Below, piece after piece: positions 17,546-26,130 of a DNA stretch of 64,000 nt; within the stretch, counting starts at the first letter, position 1; each line of letters starts with the position of its first letter. The notes under the pieces are model-generated. The model was not told where the DNA came from, ran no database searches, and saw only the letters and a program-made list of their open reading frames with translations. This stretch comes from Bacillus nakamurai. GTDB lineage: Bacteria; Bacillota; Bacilli; Bacillales; Bacillaceae. The stretch covers positions 1 through 64,000 of the forward strand of contig NZ_LSAZ01000008.1 in the NCBI RefSeq assembly GCF_001584325.1. The letters are read 5' to 3'. The translations under genes and the position numbers were made by a program.

Positions 17546-17870
17546 GAGATTCTTTTTGCCGTAATGCTTGTAATTCTTCGTCTTTTTCATCAATCTGCTG
17601 AAGAATGGATTCAATCAGCGCATATTCCGGACGGGACGAATTGATTGAATAAAACCGCCATTGACCCTGCCGTCTTTCATTCACAAGCCCGGCATTCTTT
17701 AATTTTCGCAAATGCTGGCTGATGCCCGGCTGGCTCGTTTCAAATATTTCTGTAAACTCGCAGACGCAGTATTCTTTATGCTGCATAAGCTTCATCATCA
17801 GAAGCCTTGTCTGATCGCTGAGAAGTTTGAGACAGCCGCTGATCCGTGCAGAGGAATGTTGTCGTTCCAT
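17529..17870 (-). CDS. ArsR-family metalloregulator (orphan)
   Basis: Small winged-helix repressor of 113 residues. The helix-turn-helix is seen as [21 protein letters not shown], preceded by the metal-site pattern YCVCEF, which corresponds to the ELCVCDL arsenite/antimonite site of ArsR. The wing is [12 protein letters not shown]. It would repress an arsenic-efflux operon and release on As(III). The ribosome site GGAGGAAAGAC precedes the ATG. Intact, but its downstream pump gene is reduced to a first helix, so it probably regulates nothing nearby except itself. Similar to AseR/ArsR; exact ortholog not decided. Confidence 0.8.
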   Translation of the reverse strand: MERQHSSARISGCLKLLSDQTRLLMMKLMQHKEYCVCEFTEIFETSQPGISQHLRKLKNAGLVNERRQGQWRFYSINSSRPEYALIESILQQIDEKDEELQALRQKESRISCR

Positions 17871-17929
17871 GTCTTTCCTCCTTTTTCATATCATTATATA
17901 AGGGTATGTTTATATAATCCAATCATAAT

Positions 17930-17966
17930 ATATAAAAAGCCGGTTTTGCATGCTGCAAAACCGGCT
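17930..17966 (-). terminator. Terminator of the siderophore importer operon
   Basis: A 13-base perfect inverted repeat (17938-17950 with 17954-17966) with a three-base loop; read on the minus strand it is followed by a T-rich tract. It lies just after the substrate-binding protein gene. Confidence 0.85.
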
Positions 17967-17971
17967 CGTGC

Positions 17972-18868
17972 TTATTTTTGAAATAGTTTTTTTGCTTCAT
18001 CCATTGCTAATTTATTTCCCAATGCTGAATAGTCCAGCCAAGGCTGATCGGCAATTTTGTAAACATGGTTTGCTTTAACCGCTTTTAACCCTTTCCATAC
18101 AGCGCTTTTTTGCAATTCTTTAAAGGCTTGCTGCGACTTGTCGTCTCTGTTGACGACGACGAAAATAGCATCTGCGTTGTAATCAGGCAGGACTTCTTGA
18201 GAAATGACTTCATAAGGGCGGGAAGTGTCCATGTCTTTAATGCCGTCAGCCGGTTTCAGCTTCAGATCATCAAAAAGAATCGGACCCATCGGGCGGCGTG
18301 TGCTGAACACACGAAGTTCTTTTGCATTCACTCGGATCGCCATGACTTTTGCGTTTTTACCCAATTCATTATTGATCATTGTTTTGACCTGTTTTGTTTC
18401 ATTTTCATACTGCTGAATAAAGGTTTTTGCTTCTTTTTCACGGTTCACGATTTTACCGATGTCCTTTAAATGGTCGCGCCATGTTCCTTTATCAAGATCG
18501 AAAACGTGCGTGTTTCCGATTTTTTTGTATTTGGAGACATCTTTCCCTGCGAATTCTTTATCAAGATAAATGTTATCAGGATTCAGCTCAAGCAAAGCTT
18601 CCATGTCAGGATCTGTAGCCGGACCTAATTTCTTCGTGTCTTTCAGCTGATCTTTCACATGAGGCAGAAAATCCTTCAGTTCTCCGCCCACGACGGAACC
18701 TGCCGGAGTGATGCCTAAAGCAAGTAAATCATTTGTCAGGTGAATGGACATTGAGGCGATTTTATGATCCCCGGATTTCTTTTTTGTTTCTGCTTGCGAT
18801 GAATCTGATTGGCATGCAGCCAATACCAAAATACTAATGAAACTCACGAGCATAAATAACTTTTTCAT
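17972..18868 (-). CDS. Iron-siderophore ABC importer substrate-binding lipoprotein
   Basis: Extracellular lipoprotein of 298 residues. The signal peptide ends in lipobox VLAAC (about residues 15-19). The mature part is a two-lobed class III binding protein of the FhuD/FecB type, with the N-lobe from about residue 36 (KIASMSIHLTNDLLALG) and a C-lobe ending near HVYKIADQPWLDYS. It would capture a ferric siderophore and deliver it to the two permeases encoded upstream; which siderophore is not clear. It is the last gene of the Fur-controlled three-gene unit, 15 nt behind the second permease. Confidence 0.82.
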   Translation of the reverse strand: MKKLFMLVSFISILVLAACQSDSSQAETKKKSGDHKIASMSIHLTNDLLALGITPAGSVVGGELKDFLPHVKDQLKDTKKLGPATDPDMEALLELNPDNIYLDKEFAGKDVSKYKKIGNTHVFDLDKGTWRDHLKDIGKIVNREKEAKTFIQQYENETKQVKTMINNELGKNAKVMAIRVNAKELRVFSTRRPMGPILFDDLKLKPADGIKDMDTSRPYEVISQEVLPDYNADAIFVVVNRDDKSQQAFKELQKSAVWKGLKAVKANHVYKIADQPWLDYSALGNKLAMDEAKKLFQK

Positions 18869-18883
18869 GGGAAAACTCCTTGT

Positions 18884-19897
18884 TTATGATTTTATTTTCA
18901 TGACCAAATAGAGAAAATAGGGCGCGCCGATCGCGGCTGCAACCACTCCGGCCGGAATGGCGTTCGGCTGAAACAAAGATCTGCCGATGGTGTCAGCTGC
19001 CACTAGGATGACAAGTCCGATCAACCCCGCAATCGGGATGATATGCTGATGCATGGTGCCGACAAGCCGTCTGGCTAAGTGAGGGGCGGCGAAGCCGATA
19101 AAGCCGATTCCGCCCGCCATTGCGACGCTTGCACAGGACAAGCCGACGGCTATGGCGATCAGCACAATCCTCTTTCTCTGCACGTGCGCGCCGAGCCCTG
19201 CCGCCGCCTGATCACCAAGCATTAAAATATTCAATGACCGTGACTGCAGCCACGCAATCGGTGCGAGGATGCCGATCCATGGCAATAGCGACCATACATG
19301 AATCCAATCTCTTCCCCACACATTTCCGACCAGCCAGCGGGAAGCAAATGTATAGGTTTCTTCATTAAGCCGGAGTGACATAAACAGCGTAACGGCGCTA
19401 AAACCCGCAGAAACGGCAATGCCGACTAAAAGCATGCGAATCGTTAAAAAGCCATTAAGCTTGTCATATGTAAGCAGTACAATCATCAGGGCAGCCAGTG
19501 TGCCGCCCGCAAACGTAAATAGAGGGATAAATACCGATGCTTTAGCATCCAGAGAATGAAAAAAAGTAATATAGATCATCAGTCCGAATGAAGCACCTGC
19601 GTGCAGACCCAGGATTCCCGGATCGGCAAGAGCATTTCGGGATACTCCCTGCAAAATAGCGCCAGATACCCCTAAGCCGATCCCGGCCATCATTGTAACC
19701 AGAATCCGCGGCAGCCGATAATCAAATAAAACGGTGGTGCTCTGAAACGTGCCGTATCCGAACAGTGTTTTTCCCACTGTAAGAGGAGTGAGGCGGAACG
19801 AGCCGGTATTTAATCCTATCAGAATAATGCCTGCTGCAATGAGCAGCAGAATGAATCCTGCCGCAGCAGCTTTTTTCGTTTCCTTTTGCACTTTCAT
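18884..19897 (-). CDS. FecCD-family siderophore permease (second)
   Basis: Integral membrane permease of 337 residues in the FecCD/BtuC family, with about ten hydrophobic segments. Family motifs are GIGLGVSGAILQGVSRNALADPGILG and, near the end, GFIGFAAPHLARRLVG (partly shown: LQGVSRNALADP, GFAAPHLARRLVG). The APHLARR segment lies in the cytoplasmic coupling loop that contacts the ATPase. It forms a heterodimer with the adjacent permease. The start codon follows the stop of the upstream gene directly. No ATPase gene is in the operon. Confidence 0.87.
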   Translation of the reverse strand: MKVQKETKKAAAAGFILLLIAAGIILIGLNTGSFRLTPLTVGKTLFGYGTFQSTTVLFDYRLPRILVTMMAGIGLGVSGAILQGVSRNALADPGILGLHAGASFGLMIYITFFHSLDAKASVFIPLFTFAGGTLAALMIVLLTYDKLNGFLTIRMLLVGIAVSAGFSAVTLFMSLRLNEETYTFASRWLVGNVWGRDWIHVWSLLPWIGILAPIAWLQSRSLNILMLGDQAAAGLGAHVQRKRIVLIAIAVGLSCASVAMAGGIGFIGFAAPHLARRLVGTMHQHIIPIAGLIGLVILVAADTIGRSLFQPNAIPAGVVAAAIGAPYFLYLVMKIKS

Positions 19898-20926
19898 TTA
19901 CAGTTCTCTCCCTTCCTTGCGGGCGATATAAAGAAAGAAAGGAACACCTACAAGTGCCACCATAATGCCTATCGCCAACTCTCTGGGAGGGCTGACTGTC
20001 CGCGAGGCTAAGTCGGCCAAGATCAGCAGGATCGCGCCCAATAACGCGGACATCGGAATAATCAGCTTATATGTAACGCCGACAATCTTTCGGGAAATAT
20101 GGGGAATGACGAGTCCGACAAAGCCGATGGAACCGGCAGCCGATACAGAAACACCGGCCAGGACGACGGCGATCATCAATCCGGCGGCACGCGTCAGGGT
20201 TGTGTTTACACCTAAATTCGAAGCAACATCATTTCCCATTGAAAGAAGGGTAACAGATCGGCCCATCGATGTCGCGAGAATAATAAAGACAAGAATCACC
20301 GGAACGAGCACTTTTAAATGGGCCCATTTGATGCCGGCCACCCCGCCCGCGTACCAGAAAGCCAAATCCTGACTTAAATCAAAATAAATCGCCACTCCCG
20401 TGCTGAGTGCATGTAAAAGAGCAGCCACGACAGCTCCGGCAAGAGTGATACGTAATGGCGTCATACCGCCTTTTCCGGCGGCGCTGATTAAAAAAATAAG
20501 GCATGTGCTTGCCATCGCGCCGAGAAATGACAGCACCATCAGAAGGGCGTAAGACAAATGAGGGAAAAAAGCAAAGCTAAGGGCGACAACAAACATCGCA
20601 CCCGCGTTAACCCCCAGAACGCCCGCATCAGCCAGAGGATTTCTCGTGACGCCCTGCATCAAGGCGCCTGCTGCTGCAAACGCAGCCCCTACAGCCGCGG
20701 CCCCGAGCACTCTCGGCAGTCTCAATTCATGGATAATCTGCTGCCCGGTTATGTTCGGGTTATAATGAAAAATGGCAGACCAAACCGTATGTAAAGTAAT
20801 GTCTTTTGCGCCAAATGAAACGGCGAAAAAAATAGAAACAAGCAGCCCGATCACCGCAGCCAGAAAAAAGAACCCGTTTTTCAAGACGATGAACAGACGG
20901 TTTGCAGATGTGACAGAATCGCCCAA
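19898..20926 (-). CDS. FecCD-family siderophore permease (first)
   Basis: Integral membrane permease of 342 residues, FecCD/BtuC family. It has the same motifs as its partner: [19 protein letters not shown] near residue 90 and [13 protein letters not shown] near residue 270, the latter the coupling helix for the ATPase. First gene of the operon, 49 nt downstream of a perfect Fur box. The absence of an ATPase suggests use of a shared subunit such as YusV, as known for Feu/Yfi systems of B. subtilis. Confidence 0.87.
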   Translation of the reverse strand: MGDSVTSANRLFIVLKNGFFFLAAVIGLLVSIFFAVSFGAKDITLHTVWSAIFHYNPNITGQQIIHELRLPRVLGAAAVGAAFAAAGALMQGVTRNPLADAGVLGVNAGAMFVVALSFAFFPHLSYALLMVLSFLGAMASTCLIFLISAAGKGGMTPLRITLAGAVVAALLHALSTGVAIYFDLSQDLAFWYAGGVAGIKWAHLKVLVPVILVFIILATSMGRSVTLLSMGNDVASNLGVNTTLTRAAGLMIAVVLAGVSVSAAGSIGFVGLVIPHISRKIVGVTYKLIIPMSALLGAILLILADLASRTVSPPRELAIGIMVALVGVPFFLYIARKEGREL

Positions 20927-20974
20927 AAATTAATTCACCTACTTTTATGATGATTGTCCGATATTTATTGAACA

Positions 20975-20989
20975 TGATAATCATTTTCA
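20975..20989 (-). promoter_or_regulatory. Fur box of the siderophore importer operon
   Basis: TGATAATCATTTTCA is a full 7-1-7 match to the Bacillus Fur consensus TGATAATNATTNTCA. It lies about 50 bases before the first permease gene. Fur-Fe(II) binding would repress the operon when iron is plentiful. Confidence 0.88.
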
Positions 20990-21115
20990 TTTGAACGTTC
21001 ATATTATATACTAGCAACTTTTCAAAACGCAATAGAGTTCTTCATGTTTACATTTTATAAAAGAAGTGAAAAACGTGAAAGAGGAACTGGTTTCAATAGG
21101 AAAGGAGGCAGACAG

Positions 21116-21706
21116 ATGGCGGCGGAACGAAAGCCTTTGCCGATTGAATTTTATCAAAGAACGTCATTGGAGCTCGCTCCTTCATTGCTTGGCTGTCTCT
21201 TGGTAAAGGAAACAGATGAAGGAACGGCATCAGGGTTTATCGTCGAAACCGAAGCCTATATGGGAGCTGAAGACCGTGCGGCGCACAGCTTCGGCAATCG
21301 CCGCACGAAGCGGACCGAGATCATGTTTCGGGAGGCGGGCCGTGTCTATACATACGTCATGCACACCCATACATTAATGAACGTCGTCGCCGCGGACATC
21401 AATATTCCGCAGGCCGTGTTAATACGGGCGGTAGAGCCTCACGAAGGCCAATTCATGATGGAGCGGCGAAGGACGGGGAGGAGCCCGAGAGAGTGGACAA
21501 ACGGGCCGGGGAAACTGACGAAGGCATTGGGCGTATCCATGAATGACTACGGCCGCATGATCACGGAGCCGCCGCTGTTTATCACAGAGGGCTTCACGCC
21601 GGAACACATATCAACAGGCCCGCGAATCGGGATTGAAAACAGCGGAGAGGCGCGGGATTATCCGTGGCGCTTTTGGGTGACGGGGAATCGGTATGTCTCA
21701 CGCTGA
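21116..21706 (+). CDS. yxlJ: 3-methyladenine DNA glycosylase (Aag family) YxlJ
   Basis: Base-excision repair glycosylase of 196 residues of the alkyladenine (AAG/MPG) family, removing alkylated purines such as 3-methyladenine and hypoxanthine. Recognisable motifs are [29 protein letters not shown] (with the catalytic glutamate in ETEAY), RTKRTEIMF, and [13 protein letters not shown]. Length equals that of the B. subtilis protein. ATG at 21116 is chosen for the AAAGGAGG ribosome site nine bases before it; upstream in-frame codons from 21044 have none. Single gene. Confidence 0.9.
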   Translation: MAAERKPLPIEFYQRTSLELAPSLLGCLLVKETDEGTASGFIVETEAYMGAEDRAAHSFGNRRTKRTEIMFREAGRVYTYVMHTHTLMNVVAADINIPQAVLIRAVEPHEGQFMMERRRTGRSPREWTNGPGKLTKALGVSMNDYGRMITEPPLFITEGFTPEHISTGPRIGIENSGEARDYPWRFWVTGNRYVSR

Positions 21707-21768
21707 CCATGTTTACGGGCGCTGAAATCCGGGCAAAGACAAGTAAAGAAGAAAGGGGACATGAAACA

Positions 21769-21882
21769 TTGAAAAAATTTTTCAAAACCATTATCAAGTG
21801 GGCGCCTGTCATCTATCCGGTCATTCTAAAGATCGTAAAAGAACGGAAAGCATCTAAGCGGAAACATATGTCTGCATCCTGA
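21769..21882 (+). CDS. 37-residue basic amphipathic small protein
   Basis: From a TTG at 21769, behind GAAAGGGG (about ten bases upstream), a 37-codon frame encodes a small lysine-rich protein. It reads roughly [17 protein letters not shown], then [13 protein letters not shown] and a polar tail. A single hydrophobic stretch flanked by lysines suggests a membrane-associated peptide. No function is known to me; a similar small gene exists near this place in relatives (yxzF-like), but I cannot confirm that. Real-gene status rests on the ribosome site and the following hairpin. Confidence 0.5.
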   Translation: MKKFFKTIIKWAPVIYPVILKIVKERKASKRKHMSAS

Positions 21883-21883
21883 A

Positions 21884-21911
21884 CAGCTGGCTGATCCGGC
21901 TGTTTTTTTAT
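21884..21911 (+). terminator. Possible terminator after the small protein gene
   Basis: An imperfect hairpin built on AACAGC and GGCTGTT with internal pairing is followed by seven T. Confidence 0.55.
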
Positions 21912-22041
21912 GCATGTTCCCCTTAAATTGTTTCATTGACTTGATATCCTCACCATTATAGAATTTACATACATTTACTCCTTCCTCATCCTTTCTGCCC
22001 ATTTTTTACGTCTGCATCTGATCTGATAGGAGGTTTTTCTC

Positions 22042-23970
22042 ATGCTTCATGGGCGACTTCGTGAACTTCTGCGCTTGCTTTTAGCTGCTGAATCACCGGT
22101 GACAAGCTCAGTCATCGCTGCGAATGTAAAAGTAACGACGAGGACGGTCCGCAATGACATAAAGGAATTGCAAACCATTTTAGAAAAACACGGCGCTTCT
22201 ATCCAATCTGTCAGAGGAAGCGGCTACAAGCTGTCGATCCGGGATGAGCAGCCGTTTAAAAATTGGCTGCAAGACAATTTTCAGCAAAACCGCGGCCTGC
22301 CGATTTTTCCCGATGAACGGATCAATTATCTCATGAAAAGGCTGCTCCTGACAGACGGCTTCCTCAAGCTGGATGATTTGGCAGAAGAGCTGTTCATCAG
22401 CAAATCCACACTTCAATCCGATATAAAAGAAGTAAAAAAACGGCTTCACCCCTACGATATCATTTTGGAAACACGGCCGAATTACGGCTTTAAGCTGCGC
22501 GGCAAAGAGGTCCGCCGCCGCTATTGTATGGCGGAATATTTAGTGGACGATCGGGAGCCTGAACCGGATCTATTGAATGAAAAAGCCGATATTTTACCGA
22601 AAGACGACATTCATGTGATCCGCACAGCCATTTTGAAGCAGATCCGGAATGAACAGATTCCGCTTTCTTTTTTCGGCCTGAACAATCTCATCATCCACAT
22701 CGCCATTGCCTGCAAGAGAATACGGACGGAAAACTATGTGTCTCTCTTCCCGGAAGATCTTCAAGACATTAAGCTTGAAAAAGAATATAAGTCAGCGGAA
22801 GCGATCGTAAAAGAGCTTGAATCAGCGCTCTCCGTCACATTTCCCGAACACGAAACAGCGTATATTGCGATCCATTTGCTCGGGACAAAACGCATGACAC
22901 AATCACAGGTTGAAGGGAAAGAGCTTACGGGACTGATAGATCCGCAGACCAGCCAATTAACAGAAGCCATGATTGAAGCCATTGAAAGGGAGCTGGAGCT
23001 CGGAATCACGGAAGACCGTGAGCTGAAAACAGGGCTTGCGCTCCATGTAAAGCCGGCCATTAACCGCAACCGATACGGCATGAACCTGAGAAATCCGATG
23101 CTTGCCGCGATTAAAGAAAATTATCCGCTCGCTTTTGAAGCGGGTGTCATCGCGGGAATGGTTATCAAGGAGCAGACCGGAATTGAGATTCATGAAAATG
23201 AGATCGGTTATTTGGCGCTTCACTTCGGCGCAGCCATAGAAAGGCGGAAAACGGAACGGACGCCTAAGCGGTGCATGATCGTGTGCGCTTCGGGCGCCGG
23301 CAGCGCGCAGCTCCTGAGAGAAAAGCTGCGTTCTCATTTCGGAAAACGCCTTGAGATAGTCGGCACGGCGGAATACTACAGTCTCGACCAGCTTGCTTTC
23401 GATTCGATAGATTTTGTGGTCAGCACAGTGCCGATCAAAAAAGAATTGCCCGTGCCTGTGTTAAAGGTCAATACGATATTGGGCGGCGGTGATTTTACAA
23501 AAATAGATTCAATGCTCGAAGAAAAGGGAGAACAAACGCATTTTCTGAAGCCGGAACTGGTGTTTTTACAGCAGGACTTGGAGACAAAAGAAGACGTCAT
23601 CCGGTTTTTAGGGCAAAAGGTTGTGGATTCCGGTTTGGCGGGTCCTTCACTGATCGATTCTATCTTTGAGAGGGAAGCCATTTCTCCTACGAGCTTCGGC
23701 AATCTCACCGCCATTCCGCATCCGCTCATCCCGCAGACAAACACAACGTTCTGGGCTGTATGCACCTTGAAAAAACCGATTGACTGGGCGAATAAGCGCG
23801 TCCAATTTGTCTGCCTGCTTTGTGTGGAAAAAGAAAACAAAGCCGACCTCCAGCATATGTATAAACGGCTCGGCGGCATTCTGGACGATCAGGCAGCGGT
23901 GAGCCGTCTTCTAAAGTGCAAAACCTATCAGGATATCATGCGCGTTTTCGGAAGAAAAACCATCGGATAG
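22042..23970 (+). CDS. licR: LicR, PRD-containing activator of the lichenan operon
   Basis: Transcriptional activator of 642 residues controlled by the phosphotransferase system. Domain order: N-terminal DeoR/Mga-type helix-turn-helixes (about residues 5-150, with VTTRTVRNDIKELQ and ISKSTLQSDIKEVKKR), two PRD domains (about 185-400, phosphorylatable histidines in NLIIHIAIA, YIAIHLLG and LALHFGAA), an EIIB-like domain (about 408-490, cysteine in MIVCASGAGSAQLL) and an EIIA-like domain (about 500-640, histidine in LTAIPHPLIP). In B. subtilis LicR activates licBCAH on beta-glucan oligosaccharides and is inactivated through EIIB/EIIA phosphorylation when inducer is absent. ATAGGAGG precedes the ATG. 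Confidence 0.93.
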   Translation: MLHGRLRELLRLLLAAESPVTSSVIAANVKVTTRTVRNDIKELQTILEKHGASIQSVRGSGYKLSIRDEQPFKNWLQDNFQQNRGLPIFPDERINYLMKRLLLTDGFLKLDDLAEELFISKSTLQSDIKEVKKRLHPYDIILETRPNYGFKLRGKEVRRRYCMAEYLVDDREPEPDLLNEKADILPKDDIHVIRTAILKQIRNEQIPLSFFGLNNLIIHIAIACKRIRTENYVSLFPEDLQDIKLEKEYKSAEAIVKELESALSVTFPEHETAYIAIHLLGTKRMTQSQVEGKELTGLIDPQTSQLTEAMIEAIERELELGITEDRELKTGLALHVKPAINRNRYGMNLRNPMLAAIKENYPLAFEAGVIAGMVIKEQTGIEIHENEIGYLALHFGAAIERRKTERTPKRCMIVCASGAGSAQLLREKLRSHFGKRLEIVGTAEYYSLDQLAFDSIDFVVSTVPIKKELPVPVLKVNTILGGGDFTKIDSMLEEKGEQTHFLKPELVFLQQDLETKEDVIRFLGQKVVDSGLAGPSLIDSIFEREAISPTSFGNLTAIPHPLIPQTNTTFWAVCTLKKPIDWANKRVQFVCLLCVEKENKADLQHMYKRLGGILDDQAAVSRLLKCKTYQDIMRVFGRKTIG

Positions 23971-24022
23971 TGGCCGGCATACACCTTTTTTCCGTTAGCA
24001 GCGGAAAAACCCTGAGTAGTTA

Positions 24023-24036
24023 TGAAAGCGATTTCA
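24023..24036 (+). promoter_or_regulatory. cre site (CcpA) before licB
   Basis: TGAAAGCGATTTCA is close to the cre consensus TGWAARCGYTWNCA and is nearly palindromic. It lies in the 126-nt licR-licB gap, where CcpA repression of the operon is known in B. subtilis. Confidence 0.65.
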
Positions 24037-24096
24037 TAATATGATATGACTAGCAGCGAGACATACAAAATATCAAACTCACAGGAGGTCTTTTAC

Positions 24097-24405
24097 ATGA
24101 ATATATTACTCGTTTGTGCAGCAGGCATGTCAACAAGCTTACTTGTTACCAAAATGGAAAAAAGCGCAAAGGAACAAGGAAAAGAATATACAATCTGGGC
24201 GGTATCAGGCGATTCTGTCAAGCAGCATATTGATAAAGCGGACGTATTGCTGCTTGGGCCTCAAGTCCGTTATTTACTTCCGCAGCTGAAAAAATTAGGC
24301 GAATCAAAAGGTGTGCCGGTTGATGTCATCAATACCGTTCATTACGGCACTTGCAACGGAGCGGAGGTTCTGAAATCAGCAGAACAGCTCGGAAACGCAT
24401 CATAG
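24097..24405 (+). CDS. licB: PTS lichenan/cellobiose-specific EIIB
   Basis: Small cytoplasmic phosphotransfer protein of 102 residues, lactose/cellobiose type. The phosphorylated cysteine is residue 8 in [13 protein letters not shown]. It receives phosphate from LicA and passes it to oligosaccharide entering through LicC. ATG at 24097 has AGGAGG ten bases upstream; earlier in-frame codons are not supported. First gene of licBCAH. Confidence 0.93.
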   Translation: MNILLVCAAGMSTSLLVTKMEKSAKEQGKEYTIWAVSGDSVKQHIDKADVLLLGPQVRYLLPQLKKLGESKGVPVDVINTVHYGTCNGAEVLKSAEQLGNAS

Positions 24406-24420
24406 AGAGGGGCGGGCCGT

Positions 24421-25779
24421 GTGAATAAAGTGAACCAGTTCTTAGAAGAAAAAGTTATGCCGATTGCCGGAAAAATTGCCTCGCAGCGGCATCTCCAAGC
24501 ACTGCGTGACGGTATCATTCTGACGATGCCGCTTATCATCATCGGTTCGTTTTTTCTCATCATCGGCAACCTGCCGATTCCTGGTTATGCGGATTTCATG
24601 GCAAAAACATTCGGCAGCGCATGGTCTCAGAAGCTGGCCTATCCGGTTGATGCGACCTTCGAAATCATGGGGCTTGTCGCCGCCTTCGGAATTGCCTATC
24701 GCCTGGCCGAAAAATACGGAGTAGACGCCTTATCGGCCGGTGCGATATCACTCGCGGCATTTCTCTTGGCGACACCGTACAAAGTGCCGTTTCTGCCTTC
24801 CGGGGCCAAGGAGGAAATTATGGTTACCGGCGGCATCCCGCTTTCTCTCATGGGAAGCAAAGGGCTGTTTGTCGCCATGATTACCGCGATGGTATCTACA
24901 GAAATTTACCGCCTGATCATTCAGCGGAATCTTGTGTTTAAAATGCCGGACGGCGTGCCGCCGGCAGTCAGCAAATCATTTATCGCTTTAATTCCCGGCT
25001 TTGCCGTCATCTTCTTGATCTGGGGCGCGCGTTTAATCGTCGAAGCGACGCCGTTTGAAAGTCTTCATAATGTTGTAAGCGTTTTACTGGGGACGCCGCT
25101 CTCAATTCTCGGCGGAAGTCTCGGCGGAAGCCTTGTCGCTGAGGCGGTCCAAATGCTCTTATGGGCGTGCGGATTACACGGGGCTAATATCGTCGGCGGC
25201 GTTATGGCGCCGATCTGGTACGGAGCGATGGATGCCAACCGGGTCGCATTTCAGGCGGGCGATGCACTTCCGAATATTTTTACGCAGCAATTCTTCGAGA
25301 TTTGGATAAACATCGGCGGAAGCGGCGCGACGCTCGCGCTTGTCGTCACCATGTTTCTCCGCGCCCGAAGCAAACAGATGAAGCAGCTTGGGAAACTTGC
25401 CATCGGGCCGGCGATCTTTAATATTAATGAACCGATTATTTTCGGAATGCCGATCGTCATGAACCCGATGCTCCTCATTCCATTTATCATTACGCCGCTT
25501 GTCACACTGACGCTGACCTACATTGGCATGAGCACCGGCCTCGTCGCCAAACCTGCCGGCATTGCCGTCCCATGGACAATGCCGCCGATTTTCTCGGGGT
25601 ATCTTGCCACCGGCGGCAAAATCTCAGGAGCTGTGATGCAGGCGATCAACATCATCGTGGCCTTTGTCGTGTACTATCCGTTCTTCAGAATGTGGGACAC
25701 ACAAAAGCTGAGAGAAGAAAACGAGCTTGAACAATCACAAACAGCAGCCGTACAAGAAGACGAAAAAGCCGTGCTGTAG
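24421..25779 (+). CDS. licC: PTS lichenan/cellobiose-specific EIIC permease
   Basis: Membrane permease of 452 residues, lactose/cellobiose EIIC family. About ten hydrophobic segments; the conserved substrate-site motif NEPIIFGMPIVMNP lies near residue 337. It transports beta-1,3-1,4-glucan oligosaccharides and cellobiose with phosphorylation by LicB. GTG start at 24421, 15 nt after licB, with GAGAGGGG upstream. The protein is strikingly similar along its whole length to YwbA encoded at 38245. Confidence 0.93.
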   Translation: MNKVNQFLEEKVMPIAGKIASQRHLQALRDGIILTMPLIIIGSFFLIIGNLPIPGYADFMAKTFGSAWSQKLAYPVDATFEIMGLVAAFGIAYRLAEKYGVDALSAGAISLAAFLLATPYKVPFLPSGAKEEIMVTGGIPLSLMGSKGLFVAMITAMVSTEIYRLIIQRNLVFKMPDGVPPAVSKSFIALIPGFAVIFLIWGARLIVEATPFESLHNVVSVLLGTPLSILGGSLGGSLVAEAVQMLLWACGLHGANIVGGVMAPIWYGAMDANRVAFQAGDALPNIFTQQFFEIWINIGGSGATLALVVTMFLRARSKQMKQLGKLAIGPAIFNINEPIIFGMPIVMNPMLLIPFIITPLVTLTLTYIGMSTGLVAKPAGIAVPWTMPPIFSGYLATGGKISGAVMQAINIIVAFVVYYPFFRMWDTQKLREENELEQSQTAAVQEDEKAVL

Positions 25780-25797
25780 AGAAAGGGAGTGAAACAC

Positions 25798-26130
25798 TTG
25801 AATGAGAAAATGGAACAAACCATTTTTCAGATCATCCTTCATGGCGGCAATGGCAGAAGCGCCTCAATGGAAGCTATCGCCGCCGCAAAGCGGGGAGACA
25901 GCGTCCTGGCAGAGCAGAAACTTCAGGAAGCCGCAAGGGAACTGACAGAAGCCCACCATTACCAAACAGAACTCATCCAAAATGAGGCAGGCGGAGAAAA
26001 AACAGAGATGACGCTGCTGATGGTTCACGCTCAAGATCATTTAATGAACGCTATGACCGTAAAGGATATGGCCGCAGAGTTAGTCGAGCTTTACGGAAAA
26101 GTGAGTGTACAAGGGGGAGCAAAAATATGA
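25798..26130 (+). CDS. licA: PTS lichenan/cellobiose-specific EIIA
   Basis: Helical phosphocarrier of 110 residues, lactose/cellobiose type. The active histidine is seen in [16 protein letters not shown] (about residue 76). It is phosphorylated by HPr and donates to LicB. TTG at 25798 is selected from GAAAGGGAG eight bases upstream and because the protein then begins MNEKMEQ like its relatives; an upstream TTG at 25789 overlaps the ribosome site. The stop overlaps the licH start. Confidence 0.9.
   Translation: MNEKMEQTIFQIILHGGNGRSASMEAIAAAKRGDSVLAEQKLQEAARELTEAHHYQTELIQNEAGGEKTEMTLLMVHAQDHLMNAMTVKDMAAELVELYGKVSVQGGAKI

Noticed and set aside
17036-17614. 192-codon frame beginning [11 protein letters not shown] with a catalase end
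   Set aside because: Its N-terminal 55 codons are ArsR and pump DNA read in the wrong frame; only the catalase tail is real.
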